From Paenibacillus azoreducens (lineage in GTDB: Bacteria; Bacillota; Bacilli; Paenibacillales; Paenibacillaceae), in NCBI RefSeq assembly GCF_021654775.1, contig NZ_AP025343.1:558001-622000 (forward strand): DNA of 64,000 nucleotides, in the 5' to 3' direction. Below the pieces are notes generated by a model. That model was given only the letters and a program-made list of their open reading frames with translations. It did no database searches and was not told the origin of the DNA. The position numbers and the translations under genes were made by a program. Positions 44,067 to 53,216 of this stretch are shown here, piece after piece; within the stretch, counting starts at the first letter, position 1, and each line of letters begins with the position of its first letter.

Positions 44067-44573
44067 ATGGAGGTTGTATATGAAACCGAGCGCCTTTCCC
44101 TGCGCGCCTTTCAGGATGAAGATGTTGAGGCTGTTAAGCAGTTTTGGGGCGATGAGGAAGTGATGCGGTATTGTCTTGGTGCCACTGCCCATGAGAAGCT
44201 GCCCTTGAGCCTTAAGGCTTACCGCGAATGTCATGAGGCAAAAGGGCTGTCCGTCTATGCGGTTGTGGAAAAAGAAACAGGAACAGTGATTGGCGCTGGA
44301 GGTTTTAACATATCTGGTGAAATACGCGAGGTTGAACTCATTTATCATTTTGCCAAATCCAGTTGGGGAAAAGGATATGCGACGGAGACGGCCAGGGCTT
44401 GTGTGGAGCTTGCCAAGAGCCATGGGGGCGTAGAGCGGATCGATGCTTCCGTCGACCCTAGCAATGCGGACTCCAGCAAGATCCTTGAAAAAATCGGCTT
44501 TACATACGCCGGTATGGAGTGGTTCGAAGATTCGCAGCAGGAAGAAGCCGTTTACGAAATCATGCTGAAATGA
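44067..44573 (+). CDS. GNAT-family N-acetyltransferase
   Basis: A 168-residue acetyl-CoA-dependent acetyltransferase of the RimJ/RimL-like group. Y-E-T-E-R-L-S-L-R-A-F is at the N-terminus. The acetyl-CoA loop is S-S-W-G-K-G-Y-A-T-E-T-A (about 93-104), followed by R-I-D-A-S-V-D-P-S-N-A-D-S and K-I-G-F-T-Y. CACGGGGGTTAAAAC precedes the ATG. It lies 70 bases before the response-regulator gene on the same strand. The substrate is not evident. Confidence 0.87.
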   Translation: MEVVYETERLSLRAFQDEDVEAVKQFWGDEEVMRYCLGATAHEKLPLSLKAYRECHEAKGLSVYAVVEKETGTVIGAGGFNISGEIREVELIYHFAKSSWGKGYATETARACVELAKSHGGVERIDASVDPSNADSSKILEKIGFTYAGMEWFEDSQQEEAVYEIMLK

Positions 44574-44643
44574 AGCAGCGCTTCCATGTAATCCATCGCT
44601 TAAATACATATTGCAATCGCATAACGACAAGAGGGGGCGTAAG

Positions 44644-45366
44644 ATGAAAATCCGCGTACTGATCGCTGATGACAATTCTTTTATCCGGGAAGGGATGAAA
44701 ATCATTCTAAACACGTTCGGGGAATTCGACGTGCTGGCTACGGTGGAAGATGGCCGGGAAGCCGTAGACTACTGCCTGGTCCATGAGGTGGACGTTGCCT
44801 TGCTGGATGTACGGATGCCGAATATGAACGGGGTCGAGGCCACCAGGCTGATTAGCGAGCAGACGGCGACCAAACCGCTCATTTTGACGACGTTCGACGA
44901 TGATGAATATATTCTGGATGCCATCCGGTTCGGGGCGAAGGGATATCTGCTCAAAAACAATGATCCGGAGCGGATCCGCGACGCCATCAAAAGCGTGCAT
45001 AACGGGCAAAGCGTCCTGCAGGATGTTGTGCTGGATAAGCTGAAATCACAGATGCTCGGGGGGCGGGAGCCGGCTCAGGATATGTCCGCCCCGGCAGCTG
45101 CTGCCGGCAAAGGGGCGGCAGGGAGCGTTGCGGAACAAAATGAAAGCACTCCAACCGCATGTCCTTTCGACCGCAGTTTGTTTACGGAACGGGAGCTGGA
45201 TGTCATGTCGCTGATTGCGCAGGGGCTATCGAACAAGGAGATATCCAAGGAATTATTTATCTCCGAAGGGACGACGGCCAATTATATCACGGCCATTTTA
45301 AATAAAACCGGGCTTTCGCACCGGACGCAAATTGCGATTTATTATCTGACGGGCAAAACCCGTTAG
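44644..45366 (+). CDS. NarL/LuxR-family response regulator
   Basis: A 240-residue transcription regulator. The start at 44644 is set by GAGGGGGCGTAAG. The receiver domain covers about 1-120, with acidic Asp9/Asp10, phosphorylated Asp55 (L-L-D-V-R-M-P) and Lys in L-L-K-N. It is followed by an unusually long Ala/Gly/Pro-rich linker (about 140-170). The LuxR helix-turn-helix is at about 175-235 (T-E-R-E-L-D-V-M, G-L-S-N-K-E-I, S-E-G-T-T-A-N-Y-I). Its partner kinase gene starts 21 bases after the stop. The likely target is the ABC operon that follows. Confidence 0.92.
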   Translation: MKIRVLIADDNSFIREGMKIILNTFGEFDVLATVEDGREAVDYCLVHEVDVALLDVRMPNMNGVEATRLISEQTATKPLILTTFDDDEYILDAIRFGAKGYLLKNNDPERIRDAIKSVHNGQSVLQDVVLDKLKSQMLGGREPAQDMSAPAAAAGKGAAGSVAEQNESTPTACPFDRSLFTERELDVMSLIAQGLSNKEISKELFISEGTTANYITAILNKTGLSHRTQIAIYYLTGKTR

Positions 45367-45387
45367 GGAAGGGAACATGACTCTTTC

Positions 45388-46491
45388 ATGGAAGTTTGGA
45401 CTATTGGCAATAAAACGATCATGCTGCTGTTTGTCGTCACTTCCGCCTATTTTGCGGCGGCGGCGTCAAACCAGCGGCTGGTGTTGTTGTTTTTGATTTA
45501 TGTGGCGCTGAATTTAGGTTTGCATATCGCAAAAAAGAATGTTACCAAGCAAGCCGTCATTTTGGTCATTATGATGTATTTGATCGGCTGCGCCGTTTAC
45601 CATCCGTATTTTGTGCTGCTGCTTCCGTTTAGCATGAATGAGTTGGCATCCTTTTATCCTCGCAAAAACGGTTACCTGCTGATCGCCGTATTTCTTCCGC
45701 TGCTGTTTTTGCACGGAGATATCATGATTTTGTATGCCTTTGCAGCCGCTTTAAGCTTCTTCGGTTATGTAATGGTCCGCCATTATATGGGGAGGGTCGT
45801 CAAACAGGAGGATGAGCTGGAACGGATGCGCAAGGATTTGCAGAAAATGGCGAAAAGGCTCAATGAGAATCGGGAATTCGCCAGAGCTTCGGAATATATG
45901 GTCAAGCTGGAGGAACGCAACAGGCTGGCCCAGGAAATTCATGATGGCATCGGGCATGCGATGACCGGAGCCCTGATTCAGATGGAAGCAGCCAAACGAC
46001 TTCTTGGCAGCGACACGGCAGCGGCGGAGACGCTGCTGCAAAACGCGATTGGCATCTCCAAGGAGGCGATCGAAGAGATCCGGATTACGCTGAAACACCA
46101 CAAGCCACCGGTGGAGCAATTAGGGCTCAGCCGCTTGAAGACCGTGGTTGAAGCTTTTGCGGGTCAAACCGGATTGATGACATCGGTTGTCCATGAAGGG
46201 AACATCGAGCGGATCACTCCGCTTCATTGGAAAATTATTTATGAAAATGTCACGGAGGCTTTGACCAACTGCGCCAAATATTCCGGCGCTTCGGCCGTTC
46301 ATGTGGAAATCCGGGTATTGAACCGCTTTATTAAAGCCGTCGTATCCGATAATGGCAAAGGTGCGTCCAAGATCGTCAAAGGCCTCGGCTTGATCGGGAT
46401 GGAGGAGCGGACCGCATCGGTCAATGGAACCGTCGTTGCCGACGGTACCCGAGGCTTTATTATCACGACCCTGATTCCGTACGGCGGCTAA
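45388..46491 (+). CDS. Sensor histidine kinase (NarL-partner type)
   Basis: A 367-residue membrane kinase. The N-terminal ~140 residues have about five membrane segments without an extracellular domain, which suits sensing within the membrane. The HisKA_3 dimerisation box carries phospho-acceptor His185 in Q-E-I-H-D-G-I-G-H. The ATP-binding domain has N-V-T-E-A-L-T-N-C-A-K, D-N-G-K-G and G-L-I-G-M-E-E-R. The start codon is 14 bases after GGGAAGGGAAC. A nearer ATG is out of frame, so initiation may be weak. Related small kinases control ABC exporters encoded next to them. Confidence 0.9.
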   Translation: MEVWTIGNKTIMLLFVVTSAYFAAAASNQRLVLLFLIYVALNLGLHIAKKNVTKQAVILVIMMYLIGCAVYHPYFVLLLPFSMNELASFYPRKNGYLLIAVFLPLLFLHGDIMILYAFAAALSFFGYVMVRHYMGRVVKQEDELERMRKDLQKMAKRLNENREFARASEYMVKLEERNRLAQEIHDGIGHAMTGALIQMEAAKRLLGSDTAAAETLLQNAIGISKEAIEEIRITLKHHKPPVEQLGLSRLKTVVEAFAGQTGLMTSVVHEGNIERITPLHWKIIYENVTEALTNCAKYSGASAVHVEIRVLNRFIKAVVSDNGKGASKIVKGLGLIGMEERTASVNGTVVADGTRGFIITTLIPYGG

Positions 46492-46730
46492 ATGAGAATT
46501 CTCATCTGCCCTCCCATGGCCGCCCACAACAAAATATGAACTTTCTCATGTGCAAAGGATGAACTTATACACTGATATAAGAGCATCCTTTTTTATTATT
46601 ATAATCGTAGGCAATACATTCGAGAGCTATAGCCTGATAGATCGAAAGAAACTATCGTTCGATAGGTTTTCTTGAGATAAGACAATAAAAGCGGCTCAAC
46701 TTTAATTAATACCTGTTAAGATGCGAGGTA

Positions 46731-46936
46731 GCGGAGGGGGACGGAATCGATCTGAAGAAGCGATAGCGGTCGCCTGAAAGCTTTCCGCAGGAAAGCTAGC
46801 ATCGGAAGCATACGCTGTCTCCGAATTTCTACCTTTATGAAAGATATAATCAAGAAATTTGGGGACAACAGCGATCGGAAGAACGATCCGGAGACCGTAG
46901 CGGTCAACTCGCATATATCAAGAACTAGTTTCAGTA
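46731..46936 (+). repeat. Left arm of an inverted repeat bracketing an ABC operon
   Basis: 206 bases, from GCGGAGGGGGACGGAATC to AAGAACTAGTTTCAGTA. The right arm at 50230-50397 is its reverse complement over nearly its whole length. The left arm has an extra ~40-base hairpin module at 46775-46816 that the right arm lacks. It ends 38 bases before the first gene of the operon. Confidence 0.88.
46775..46816 (+). repeat. ~40-bp hairpin module inserted in the left arm
   Basis: GCTTTCC-gca-GGAAAGC perfect 7-base stem, then TAGCATCGGAAGCATACGCT. Other copies at 33286-33330, 54858-54900 (reverse) and 54932-54971. Confidence 0.7.
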
Positions 46937-46974
46937 TGATGGCAAAAAAGAACAACGAAACGGAGAGATGACTG

Positions 46975-47910
46975 ATGAACGTATTGGAAATCCGCGGACT
47001 TACGAAGAAATTCGGCGATTTTATCGCTGTTGATAACATGTCGCTGACCATCCGGGAGGGTGAAATTTTTGGTTTTCTCGGATCCAACGGAGCCGGCAAG
47101 AGCACAACAATCAACATGATTTCGTCGCTGCTGCGTCCGACGAGCGGAGAAATCCGAATTCTGGAGAAGGACATCATGAAACATAGCCGCTTTGCCAAAA
47201 TGAACCTCGGCGTTGTTCCCCAGGATTTAGCGATTTATGGGGATATGACCGCATACGAGAACGTGAGCTTTTTTGCGGGGCTGTATGGCTTGCGGGGGGG
47301 CGAGCTGAAGGAGCGGACAGAGGAAGCGCTGATGTTTGTCGGCCTTAGCGATAAGGCCAAAAGCTTCCCGAAAAACTTCTCCGGCGGGATGAAGCGCCGC
47401 CTTAACATCGCCTGCGCCATTGCGCATAAACCGAAGCTGATTATTATGGATGAACCGACGGTAGGGATTGACCCCCAATCGCGCAACTATATTTTAAGCT
47501 CGGTGCGCAAGCTGAACGAATCCGGCTGCACCATTATTTACACGAGCCATTACATGGAGGAAGTCGAGGAGATTTGCTCACGCATCGCTATCGTGGATCA
47601 CGGGAAAATCATCGCCGAGGGAACCAAGGAGCAGTTGAAGTCGACCGTTACCGACGTCAAGAATATTCGCATTGAATTGAAATCGGCCCAAGGCGGGGAA
47701 AGCGAAGGATTAAAGGCCATTCCGGGGGTGCGCAATGCGCTTCAGGATGAACAGGTCATTCGGATTCAGAGCGATACGGCAGTGGATAACCTGAACCGGA
47801 TATTGAAGCAGCTGATGGATAATGGCAAAGAGATCCGCGCGGTTGAAGAACAGGAACCTAATCTGGAAACGGTATTCCTGACGTTAACCGGACGTAATTT
47901 ACGGGATTAA
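46975..47910 (+). CDS. ABC exporter ATP-binding protein (NatA/CcmA type)
   Basis: ATPase of an ABC-2-type exporter, 311 residues. Walker A is G-S-N-G-A-G-K-S-T at 36-44, the signature F-S-G-G-M-K-R-R, and Walker B I-I-M-D-E-P-T-V-G-I-D-P. A C-terminal extension (about 220-311) is typical for this group. ACGGAGAGATGACTG precedes the ATG. First of three genes; two permeases follow. The substrate may be a drug, ion or peptide and is not determined. Confidence 0.9.
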   Translation: MNVLEIRGLTKKFGDFIAVDNMSLTIREGEIFGFLGSNGAGKSTTINMISSLLRPTSGEIRILEKDIMKHSRFAKMNLGVVPQDLAIYGDMTAYENVSFFAGLYGLRGGELKERTEEALMFVGLSDKAKSFPKNFSGGMKRRLNIACAIAHKPKLIIMDEPTVGIDPQSRNYILSSVRKLNESGCTIIYTSHYMEEVEEICSRIAIVDHGKIIAEGTKEQLKSTVTDVKNIRIELKSAQGGESEGLKAIPGVRNALQDEQVIRIQSDTAVDNLNRILKQLMDNGKEIRAVEEQEPNLETVFLTLTGRNLRD

Positions 47911-47937
47911 CATTTCGCGGACAAGGAGGTTAACACG

Positions 47938-49062
47938 GTGAATATTTTATCGATTGCATTAAAAGAAATGAAGCAGGATCTCCGTGATCGGCGTACGCTG
48001 GTGTTCATGCTGGGCTTTCCGATCATTCTCATGCTAATCCTGGGTCTGGCGCTGACCAATGCATTCAGCTCCGATATGAAAATCGGAGATCTCAAGGTTT
48101 TGCTGAAGGACTCAACCGGCGGTGGGGAGCTGTCTCAAGCGTTTAACGCTTTTGCGAAGGAAGTAGGCAAAACGGGAGTGACATTTGAGCCGCTTCAGCC
48201 CGGGATGGATGGACGGAAGGAAGTTGAAAATAACCGGTACGTGGATTATGTCGAGTTGACTCCGCAAGGAATCTCCCTTTACGGCAGTAGCCGCGATCCG
48301 ATTCAAAGCAATATCGTGCAGGGGATGCTGGCTTCTTTTACGGATAAATATAATGCGGCCGTGGCGGTGGCCAGGATCGAACCGGCCCAAACCGAGGCGG
48401 TGCTGGCAAGCGGCGGGCAGGACTACATCAGGGAAATGTCCATTGCGCCGGACCGAACGCCAAACTCCGTCGACTATTATGCGCTAGCCATGACTGCGAT
48501 GGTCGCCATGTGGGCGGCCATGTCGGCAGGCGGGCTGATCCAGAGCGAGGTTGCGCTCGGTACCGCAAATCGGCTTATCATCGCCCCGATAAGTAAAGGC
48601 GAGATTTTTACGGGCAAGATTTTGGGCGGAATGATGACGAATTTATTGTGCGTGGCGGCGATGGTCCTGTTCAGCAAATATGTGTTTAAAGCTTATTGGG
48701 GCAACCATATGGGGATTGTCGCCATCGTTCTGCTGACATTAGTCATCTTTGCGATGAGCTTTGGTCTTGCGTGCAGCTATATGGTGAAAGGCAGGGCGGG
48801 CCGCAATCTCATTAGTTTGATCGTTCAGCTCATGTCCTTTTTCGGCGGAGCCTACTTCCCGATCGGCAACGATTCCGGGAGCGGTCTGCTGAGTTTTCTC
48901 GTCAATTTGTCACCCATCCGCTGGGCCAATCATAGCCTTACGAAAGTGATATATAGCAATGACGTATCGGCAGCCTGGCCGGTTGTTTGGATAAACGTCG
49001 GCTTCGCCGTATTATTTCTAGGTACATCAATTATCGTGATGAGACGCAGGGAGGGATTGTAA
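47938..49062 (+). CDS. ABC-2-type exporter permease
   Basis: A 374-residue membrane protein that starts at a GTG preceded by ACAAGGAGGTTAACAC. One N-terminal helix (about 18-40) is followed by a large extracellular domain (about 45-175). Five more helices lie in the C-terminal half, with A-M-W-A-A-M-S-A-G-G and P-I-S-K-G-E-I. This is the NatB/YhaP-like layout. The next permease has the same layout, so the two probably form a heterodimer. Confidence 0.88.
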   Translation: MNILSIALKEMKQDLRDRRTLVFMLGFPIILMLILGLALTNAFSSDMKIGDLKVLLKDSTGGGELSQAFNAFAKEVGKTGVTFEPLQPGMDGRKEVENNRYVDYVELTPQGISLYGSSRDPIQSNIVQGMLASFTDKYNAAVAVARIEPAQTEAVLASGGQDYIREMSIAPDRTPNSVDYYALAMTAMVAMWAAMSAGGLIQSEVALGTANRLIIAPISKGEIFTGKILGGMMTNLLCVAAMVLFSKYVFKAYWGNHMGIVAIVLLTLVIFAMSFGLACSYMVKGRAGRNLISLIVQLMSFFGGAYFPIGNDSGSGLLSFLVNLSPIRWANHSLTKVIYSNDVSAAWPVVWINVGFAVLFLGTSIIVMRRREGL

Positions 49063-49063
49063 C

Positions 49064-50215
49064 ATGTGGAGCGAGATCTGGTTTCTGGCTGCCAAAACGT
49101 TGATCACGACATTTCGCAAGCGCAGCGCGCTGCTGATATATTTCGGTCTGCCGATTGTCGGCATTTTGGCTTCCATCATTCTGTATGGCCAGCAAGGGCA
49201 GAAGGAGTTACGGGTTGGCGTGGTTAATGAGGATCAGGGTCAACAGATCGCGGCGGATACGATCGGTTTTGTGCAGCGTCTCGACCATGTGCAAATCGTA
49301 AACGTCACGTCAAGCGAGCTGAAGGAAAAGCTGGCTGCGAGCATACTGGACAGCGGTCTTATCATTGATTCCGGGTATTCGGAAAGCGTGCTGAGCGGAA
49401 ATCCGGACCATATCGCCATCGAATCGGTAAAGGGGGTTGAAGTAACGGCATACATGAAATCGATGCTGCGCGGATATATCGATAATGTCGCGGCAATGGC
49501 AAAAATCGCCGGGGGCGATCAAGCGAAATTCCGGCAGTTGTATGATGCTTACCAATCTCCCGATTTTAAGCTGACGTCGCAGTCTGTTAATGATGCATCT
49601 ACAACCAAAGAAATGTCGTACTCATCCATCGGGTTTCTAGTGATGTTTATGATGAACTCCGCCGTTGGATTATCGGAGCTGATTTTGAAAAACCGGGAGA
49701 ACCGAACCTATTACCGTATTCTTTCTTCGCCGATTAGTGCAAGGACCTACGTGCTGGCGAATATTATGGTGAATTTGATCGTCATGTTCGCACAAATTAT
49801 CGTCGCGTTGTTTTTCATGCGGGTCGTGTTTCAGATGGATCCGGGAATCCCGATGGGGGAAATGCTTTTCATTCTAACGCTTTTTGCGCTTGTATCGGTC
49901 AGCGTGTCGCTTGTAATCGTAGCTTTCTCCAAAAATACGGCAATGGCCGGAGCGCTTCAAAATTTGATTATTGTTCCTACATGTCTGTTAGCTGGCTGCT
50001 TTTTCCCGAGAAGCATTATGCCTGAAATGCTGCGCCGCGTTTCCGATTTTATGCCGCAGAGTTGGGCGCTGCAGTCGATCGGCAAATTACAGTCTGGAGA
50101 AGCGCTGGGCAATATCTGGTTTCATCTGACGATTTTATTCGCCTTTGCGGTTGTGTTCTTCCTGATTGCAACCTACAAATTCGGACGGAACAACGATACG
50201 AGAAATTTTGTGTAG
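49064..50215 (+). CDS. ABC-2-type exporter permease
   Basis: A 383-residue partner permease, one base after the stop of its neighbour. It has an N-terminal helix (about 22-42), an extracellular domain with D-S-G-L-I-I-D, and a C-terminal membrane part with N-R-T-Y-Y-R-I-L-S-S-P-I-S, P-T-C-L-L-A-G-C-F-F-P and M-P-Q-S-W-A-L-Q. It ends the operon; the right arm of the inverted repeat begins 14 bases later. Confidence 0.88.
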   Translation: MWSEIWFLAAKTLITTFRKRSALLIYFGLPIVGILASIILYGQQGQKELRVGVVNEDQGQQIAADTIGFVQRLDHVQIVNVTSSELKEKLAASILDSGLIIDSGYSESVLSGNPDHIAIESVKGVEVTAYMKSMLRGYIDNVAAMAKIAGGDQAKFRQLYDAYQSPDFKLTSQSVNDASTTKEMSYSSIGFLVMFMMNSAVGLSELILKNRENRTYYRILSSPISARTYVLANIMVNLIVMFAQIIVALFFMRVVFQMDPGIPMGEMLFILTLFALVSVSVSLVIVAFSKNTAMAGALQNLIIVPTCLLAGCFFPRSIMPEMLRRVSDFMPQSWALQSIGKLQSGEALGNIWFHLTILFAFAVVFFLIATYKFGRNNDTRNFV

Positions 50216-50229
50216 GTTTCATGGCTCAA

Positions 50230-50397
50230 TACTGAAATTAGTTCTTGATATTATGTGAGGTGGCCGCTACGGTTACGGATCGTTCTTCCGATCGCTGTTG
50301 TCTCCAAATTTCTTGATTTTGTTTTTCAAAAAGGTAGAAATTCGGAGACAAAGGCGAACGCTGCCGCTTCTTCAGAACGATTCCGTCCCCTCCGCTT
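50230..50397 (-). repeat. Right arm of the inverted repeat bracketing the ABC operon
   Basis: TACTGAAATTAGTTCTTGAT ... GATTCCGTCCCCTCCGCTT. It is the reverse complement of 46731-46936 without the 40-base module. Confidence 0.88.
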
Positions 50398-50448
50398 CTT
50401 TCGTTTTTTTTGTAAGCACCAATCATGATGTTGGGCCGTTAAAACAGT

Positions 50449-50493
50449 AAAGTGGCTGTACCCGGGTTTAACCCGTCGTACAGCCTCTTTGTC
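50449..50493 (-). terminator. Hairpin after the neopullulanase gene
   Basis: GGCTGTAC and GTACAGCC arms with further GGGTT/AACCC pairing inside. The T run on the minus side is short (CACTTTACTGTTTT). Confidence 0.6.
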
Positions 50494-50540
50494 ATATGTC
50501 GCTTCAATCGCGTCCTCTATATGAAAAATATAAAGCAGGA

Positions 50541-52283
50541 TTACTTAGCTTTAAGCATTCTGCATCCGTAAGCCGGCAGTTTAAGGTTCAGCGCCCCGTT
50601 CGCGGCGGAGACAGTTTCACCTGTGCGAATATCTTCCCAGCGGCTTTCTTCCACGTCCACTTCAAGGGTGCGGGGCTTGGAATCATTGTTCATGAAAATA
50701 ATGATTTTGCTCTCTTCATCCTCACGCGTATAAACAAGACGGTTGCTTCCGGCTTCCGCTGACAGGAACTTCAGGTTTCCGGTCCGGAGGGCGCTGTATT
50801 TAAGGCGCAGGGCGATCAGTTCCTGATAGAAAGAGAACAACTCCTGATCCTGTTTGTCTTCATCCCATTCCATGCATTTGCGGCAATCCGGATCATTGCT
50901 GCCGGTCATGCCGATTTCATCCCCGTAATAGATGCAAGGGGTTCCCGTGTAAGTGAACTGGAACTGGGCTGCCAGCTTCATTTTATCCTTGTTTTCGTCG
51001 CAGCGGGTCAGCAGTCTGGCGGTATCATGGCTGTCGAGCAGGTTAAAGGTGACCTCATTGGCTTGACGCGGATAACGCGAGAACTGCTTGCCGATCGCAT
51101 TGGCAAAATGGCTCGCGTCGCCCACGCCATCCACGAAAAAGTCCAGCACGGCATTGGTGAACGGATAGTTCATCACCGCATCGAACTGGTCGCCCATAAG
51201 CCATGGAGAAGACTCATGCCAGATTTCGCCGAGGATGTAGGCGTCAGGCTTGATGCCTTTGACGACGCGGCGGAACTCGCGCCAGAATTCGTGGTCGACT
51301 TCGTTTGCGACATCAAGGCGCCAACCGTCAATGTCCGCTTCCTGAATCCAATAGGCGGCGGCTTTCAGCAAATATTCCTTTACTTCCGGATTGGCGGTGT
51401 TGAGTTTTGGCATCAGCGGTTCAAAGGCAAAAGTATCGTAGGATGGTATGCCGTCCTCAACGGTAATCGGATACTTGCGGATATAGAACCAATCTTTGTA
51501 CCGGGACTTTTCTTTATTCTTTTGCAAATCCACAAATGGGGCGAACGTTCTTCCCGAATGATTGAATACGGCGTCGAGGACGACGCGGATGCCGCGGTCA
51601 TGGCAGATTTTGACCAGTTTCTTTAAGGTTTCGATATCCCCGAATTGCGGATCGACCCGCATGTAGTCTTCGGTGTCGTATTTATGGTTGGTCGTTGCCG
51701 CAAAAATCGGCGTAAAGTAAATGGCGTTGACGCCAAGCTTCGTCAAATGATCGATATGGTCGATGACGCCCTGAAGGTCTCCGCCGAAAAAGTTGTCCCG
51801 CTCGGGTTTGCCTCCCCAAGGCAGAACGCCTTCGGGATCGATGGACGGGTCGCCATTGGCAAAACGTTCAGGGAATATTTGATAAAATACCGCATCTTTT
51901 ACCCAAGCCGGGGTTTCAAATACATCGGCAGGATTGATGAACGGATATTCGAATAAACGGTCCGGATTTTCCGGTTGCTGTTTCATGAAATCATATTCGG
52001 TCATCCAATATTTTTCTTTGCCGCTCTCAAGCAAAAAACCGTATTTCAGCCGGCGATAGGGCGGAACGACTTCGCATTCCCAATAATCGAACATCTCATC
52101 GGACGCTAGCTTGTACATCGGCACATAAGTCAGGGACTGATCCCACATATATTTATCTCCGGTCATGGCGGAGACGGCAGTCACATCATCTCGTTTGGTA
52201 CGGATTCTCAGGTGGATGGTACGTCCGTCATAGGCGTAACACCAGTTTAGTTTTGGGCGGTGGTATACAGCTTCCAGCAGCAT
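50541..52283 (-). CDS. mdxD: Neopullulanase/cyclomaltodextrinase (GH13 subfamily 20 type)
   Basis: Cytoplasmic alpha-glucanase that cuts maltodextrins, cyclodextrins or pullulan to maltose-size products. The 580 residues fit the family. An N-terminal CBM34-like domain covers about 1-120. The (beta/alpha)8 barrel shows the four GH13 motifs: D-A-V-F-N-H, G-W-R-L-D-V-A-N-E (nucleophile Asp), L-G-E-I-W-H-E (acid Glu) and D-S-H-D-T. No signal peptide is present. GAGGAGGAAACCTAA precedes the ATG. A CAAACGCTTG operator-like site lies about 155 bases upstream, tying it to the maltodextrin regulon although it is about 6.7 kb from mdxG. Confidence 0.92.
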   Translation of the reverse strand: MLLEAVYHRPKLNWCYAYDGRTIHLRIRTKRDDVTAVSAMTGDKYMWDQSLTYVPMYKLASDEMFDYWECEVVPPYRRLKYGFLLESGKEKYWMTEYDFMKQQPENPDRLFEYPFINPADVFETPAWVKDAVFYQIFPERFANGDPSIDPEGVLPWGGKPERDNFFGGDLQGVIDHIDHLTKLGVNAIYFTPIFAATTNHKYDTEDYMRVDPQFGDIETLKKLVKICHDRGIRVVLDAVFNHSGRTFAPFVDLQKNKEKSRYKDWFYIRKYPITVEDGIPSYDTFAFEPLMPKLNTANPEVKEYLLKAAAYWIQEADIDGWRLDVANEVDHEFWREFRRVVKGIKPDAYILGEIWHESSPWLMGDQFDAVMNYPFTNAVLDFFVDGVGDASHFANAIGKQFSRYPRQANEVTFNLLDSHDTARLLTRCDENKDKMKLAAQFQFTYTGTPCIYYGDEIGMTGSNDPDCRKCMEWDEDKQDQELFSFYQELIALRLKYSALRTGNLKFLSAEAGSNRLVYTREDEESKIIIFMNNDSKPRTLEVDVEESRWEDIRTGETVSAANGALNLKLPAYGCRMLKAK

Positions 52284-52438
52284 TTAGGTTTCCTCCTCAA
52301 GGCTTAAGTATGATAAGTACGTGGAGAGAGCGAAGGCTATCCACCAATGCCAAAAAGGCACAACCTGGACGAGAAACGAATTGTCCGAGGTTGTACCTTG
52401 ATTTCATGGTAGCATAGCCTTTAAATTGTTAATGACAG

Positions 52439-52452
52439 GCAAACGCTTGATC
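52439..52452 (-). promoter_or_regulatory. LacI-type operator before the neopullulanase gene
   Basis: GCAAACGCTTGATC, with core CAAACGCTTG, similar to the sites at 38051 and 40066. It could also serve CcpA. Confidence 0.55.
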
Positions 52453-52541
52453 GGGCGCCGCCAGACACGTAAAATATACCATGTTTTTGTAGAGAGAACA
52501 ACCCGGGAAGCGAAAATCCGGGACAGAAAGGGACGGAGATA

Positions 52542-53216
52542 TTGAGTATTCAATTGTTATATATCGAAGATGACGCCGAAATCGGCGCATGGGTGAATGA
52601 GGATTTGACAGGACGCGGTTACGAGATTATCTGGCTGCAAAACGGGGAACAGGCCGTGGACAGGGCGTCAGGCTGCCGTTTGGTTATACTTGACGTGATG
52701 CTGCCGGGACTTGACGGCTTTACGGTGGGACAACGGCTTAAGAAGGCTTATCCGGATTTGCCCATTCTGATGCTGTCCGCACGGACATCCATTGATGACA
52801 AGCTTGAGGGGCTGCAGTTTGCCGATGATTATTTGACCAAGCCGTTTCATCCGGATGAGCTTGCCGCCCGGATCGAAGTGCTGCTGCGCCGTTCCGGTTC
52901 TTATTCGTCCGAACCGCTTGTGCTTAAACATCTGCTCGTGTACGAGCGGGAAAACCGGATCGTAAATCATGACACAGGCGAGGAAATTACGCTGACAGGC
53001 AAACAGTTTCAAATTTTCACCTATTTACTCCGCCACCTCGGCCAGATCTTGACCAAAGAGCAAATTTATGAGGGCGTATGGGGCGATCCTTACCTGGATG
53101 GAGACAAAACGCTGATGGTCCATATCCGCTATCTTCGGGAGAAGTTGGAACGTGATCCGGCGAGTCCGGAGATTATTGAGACTGTACGCGGCGTCGGTTA
53201 CCGGGTGAAGGCATGA
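52542..53216 (+). CDS. OmpR-family response regulator
   Basis: A 224-residue regulator that starts at a TTG after GGGACGGAGATA. The receiver domain has acidic Glu9-Asp11, phospho-acceptor Asp51 (L-V-I-L-D-V-M-L-P) and Lys in Y-L-T-K-P-F. In the loop before D-D-Y-L-T-K the usual G-A-D-D lacks its Gly (L-Q-F-A-D-D). The winged-helix domain is complete (T-G-K-Q-F-Q-I, then V-H-I-R-Y-L-R-E-K-L, V-R-G-V-G-Y-R). It overlaps the kinase gene by four bases. Confidence 0.92.
   Translation: MSIQLLYIEDDAEIGAWVNEDLTGRGYEIIWLQNGEQAVDRASGCRLVILDVMLPGLDGFTVGQRLKKAYPDLPILMLSARTSIDDKLEGLQFADDYLTKPFHPDELAARIEVLLRRSGSYSSEPLVLKHLLVYERENRIVNHDTGEEITLTGKQFQIFTYLLRHLGQILTKEQIYEGVWGDPYLDGDKTLMVHIRYLREKLERDPASPEIIETVRGVGYRVKA

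Noticed and set aside
46731..50397. The bracketed ABC operon considered as a composite transposon
   Set aside because: No transposase, no visible target duplication, and arm-related modules occur elsewhere. Kept only as an inverted-repeat finding.
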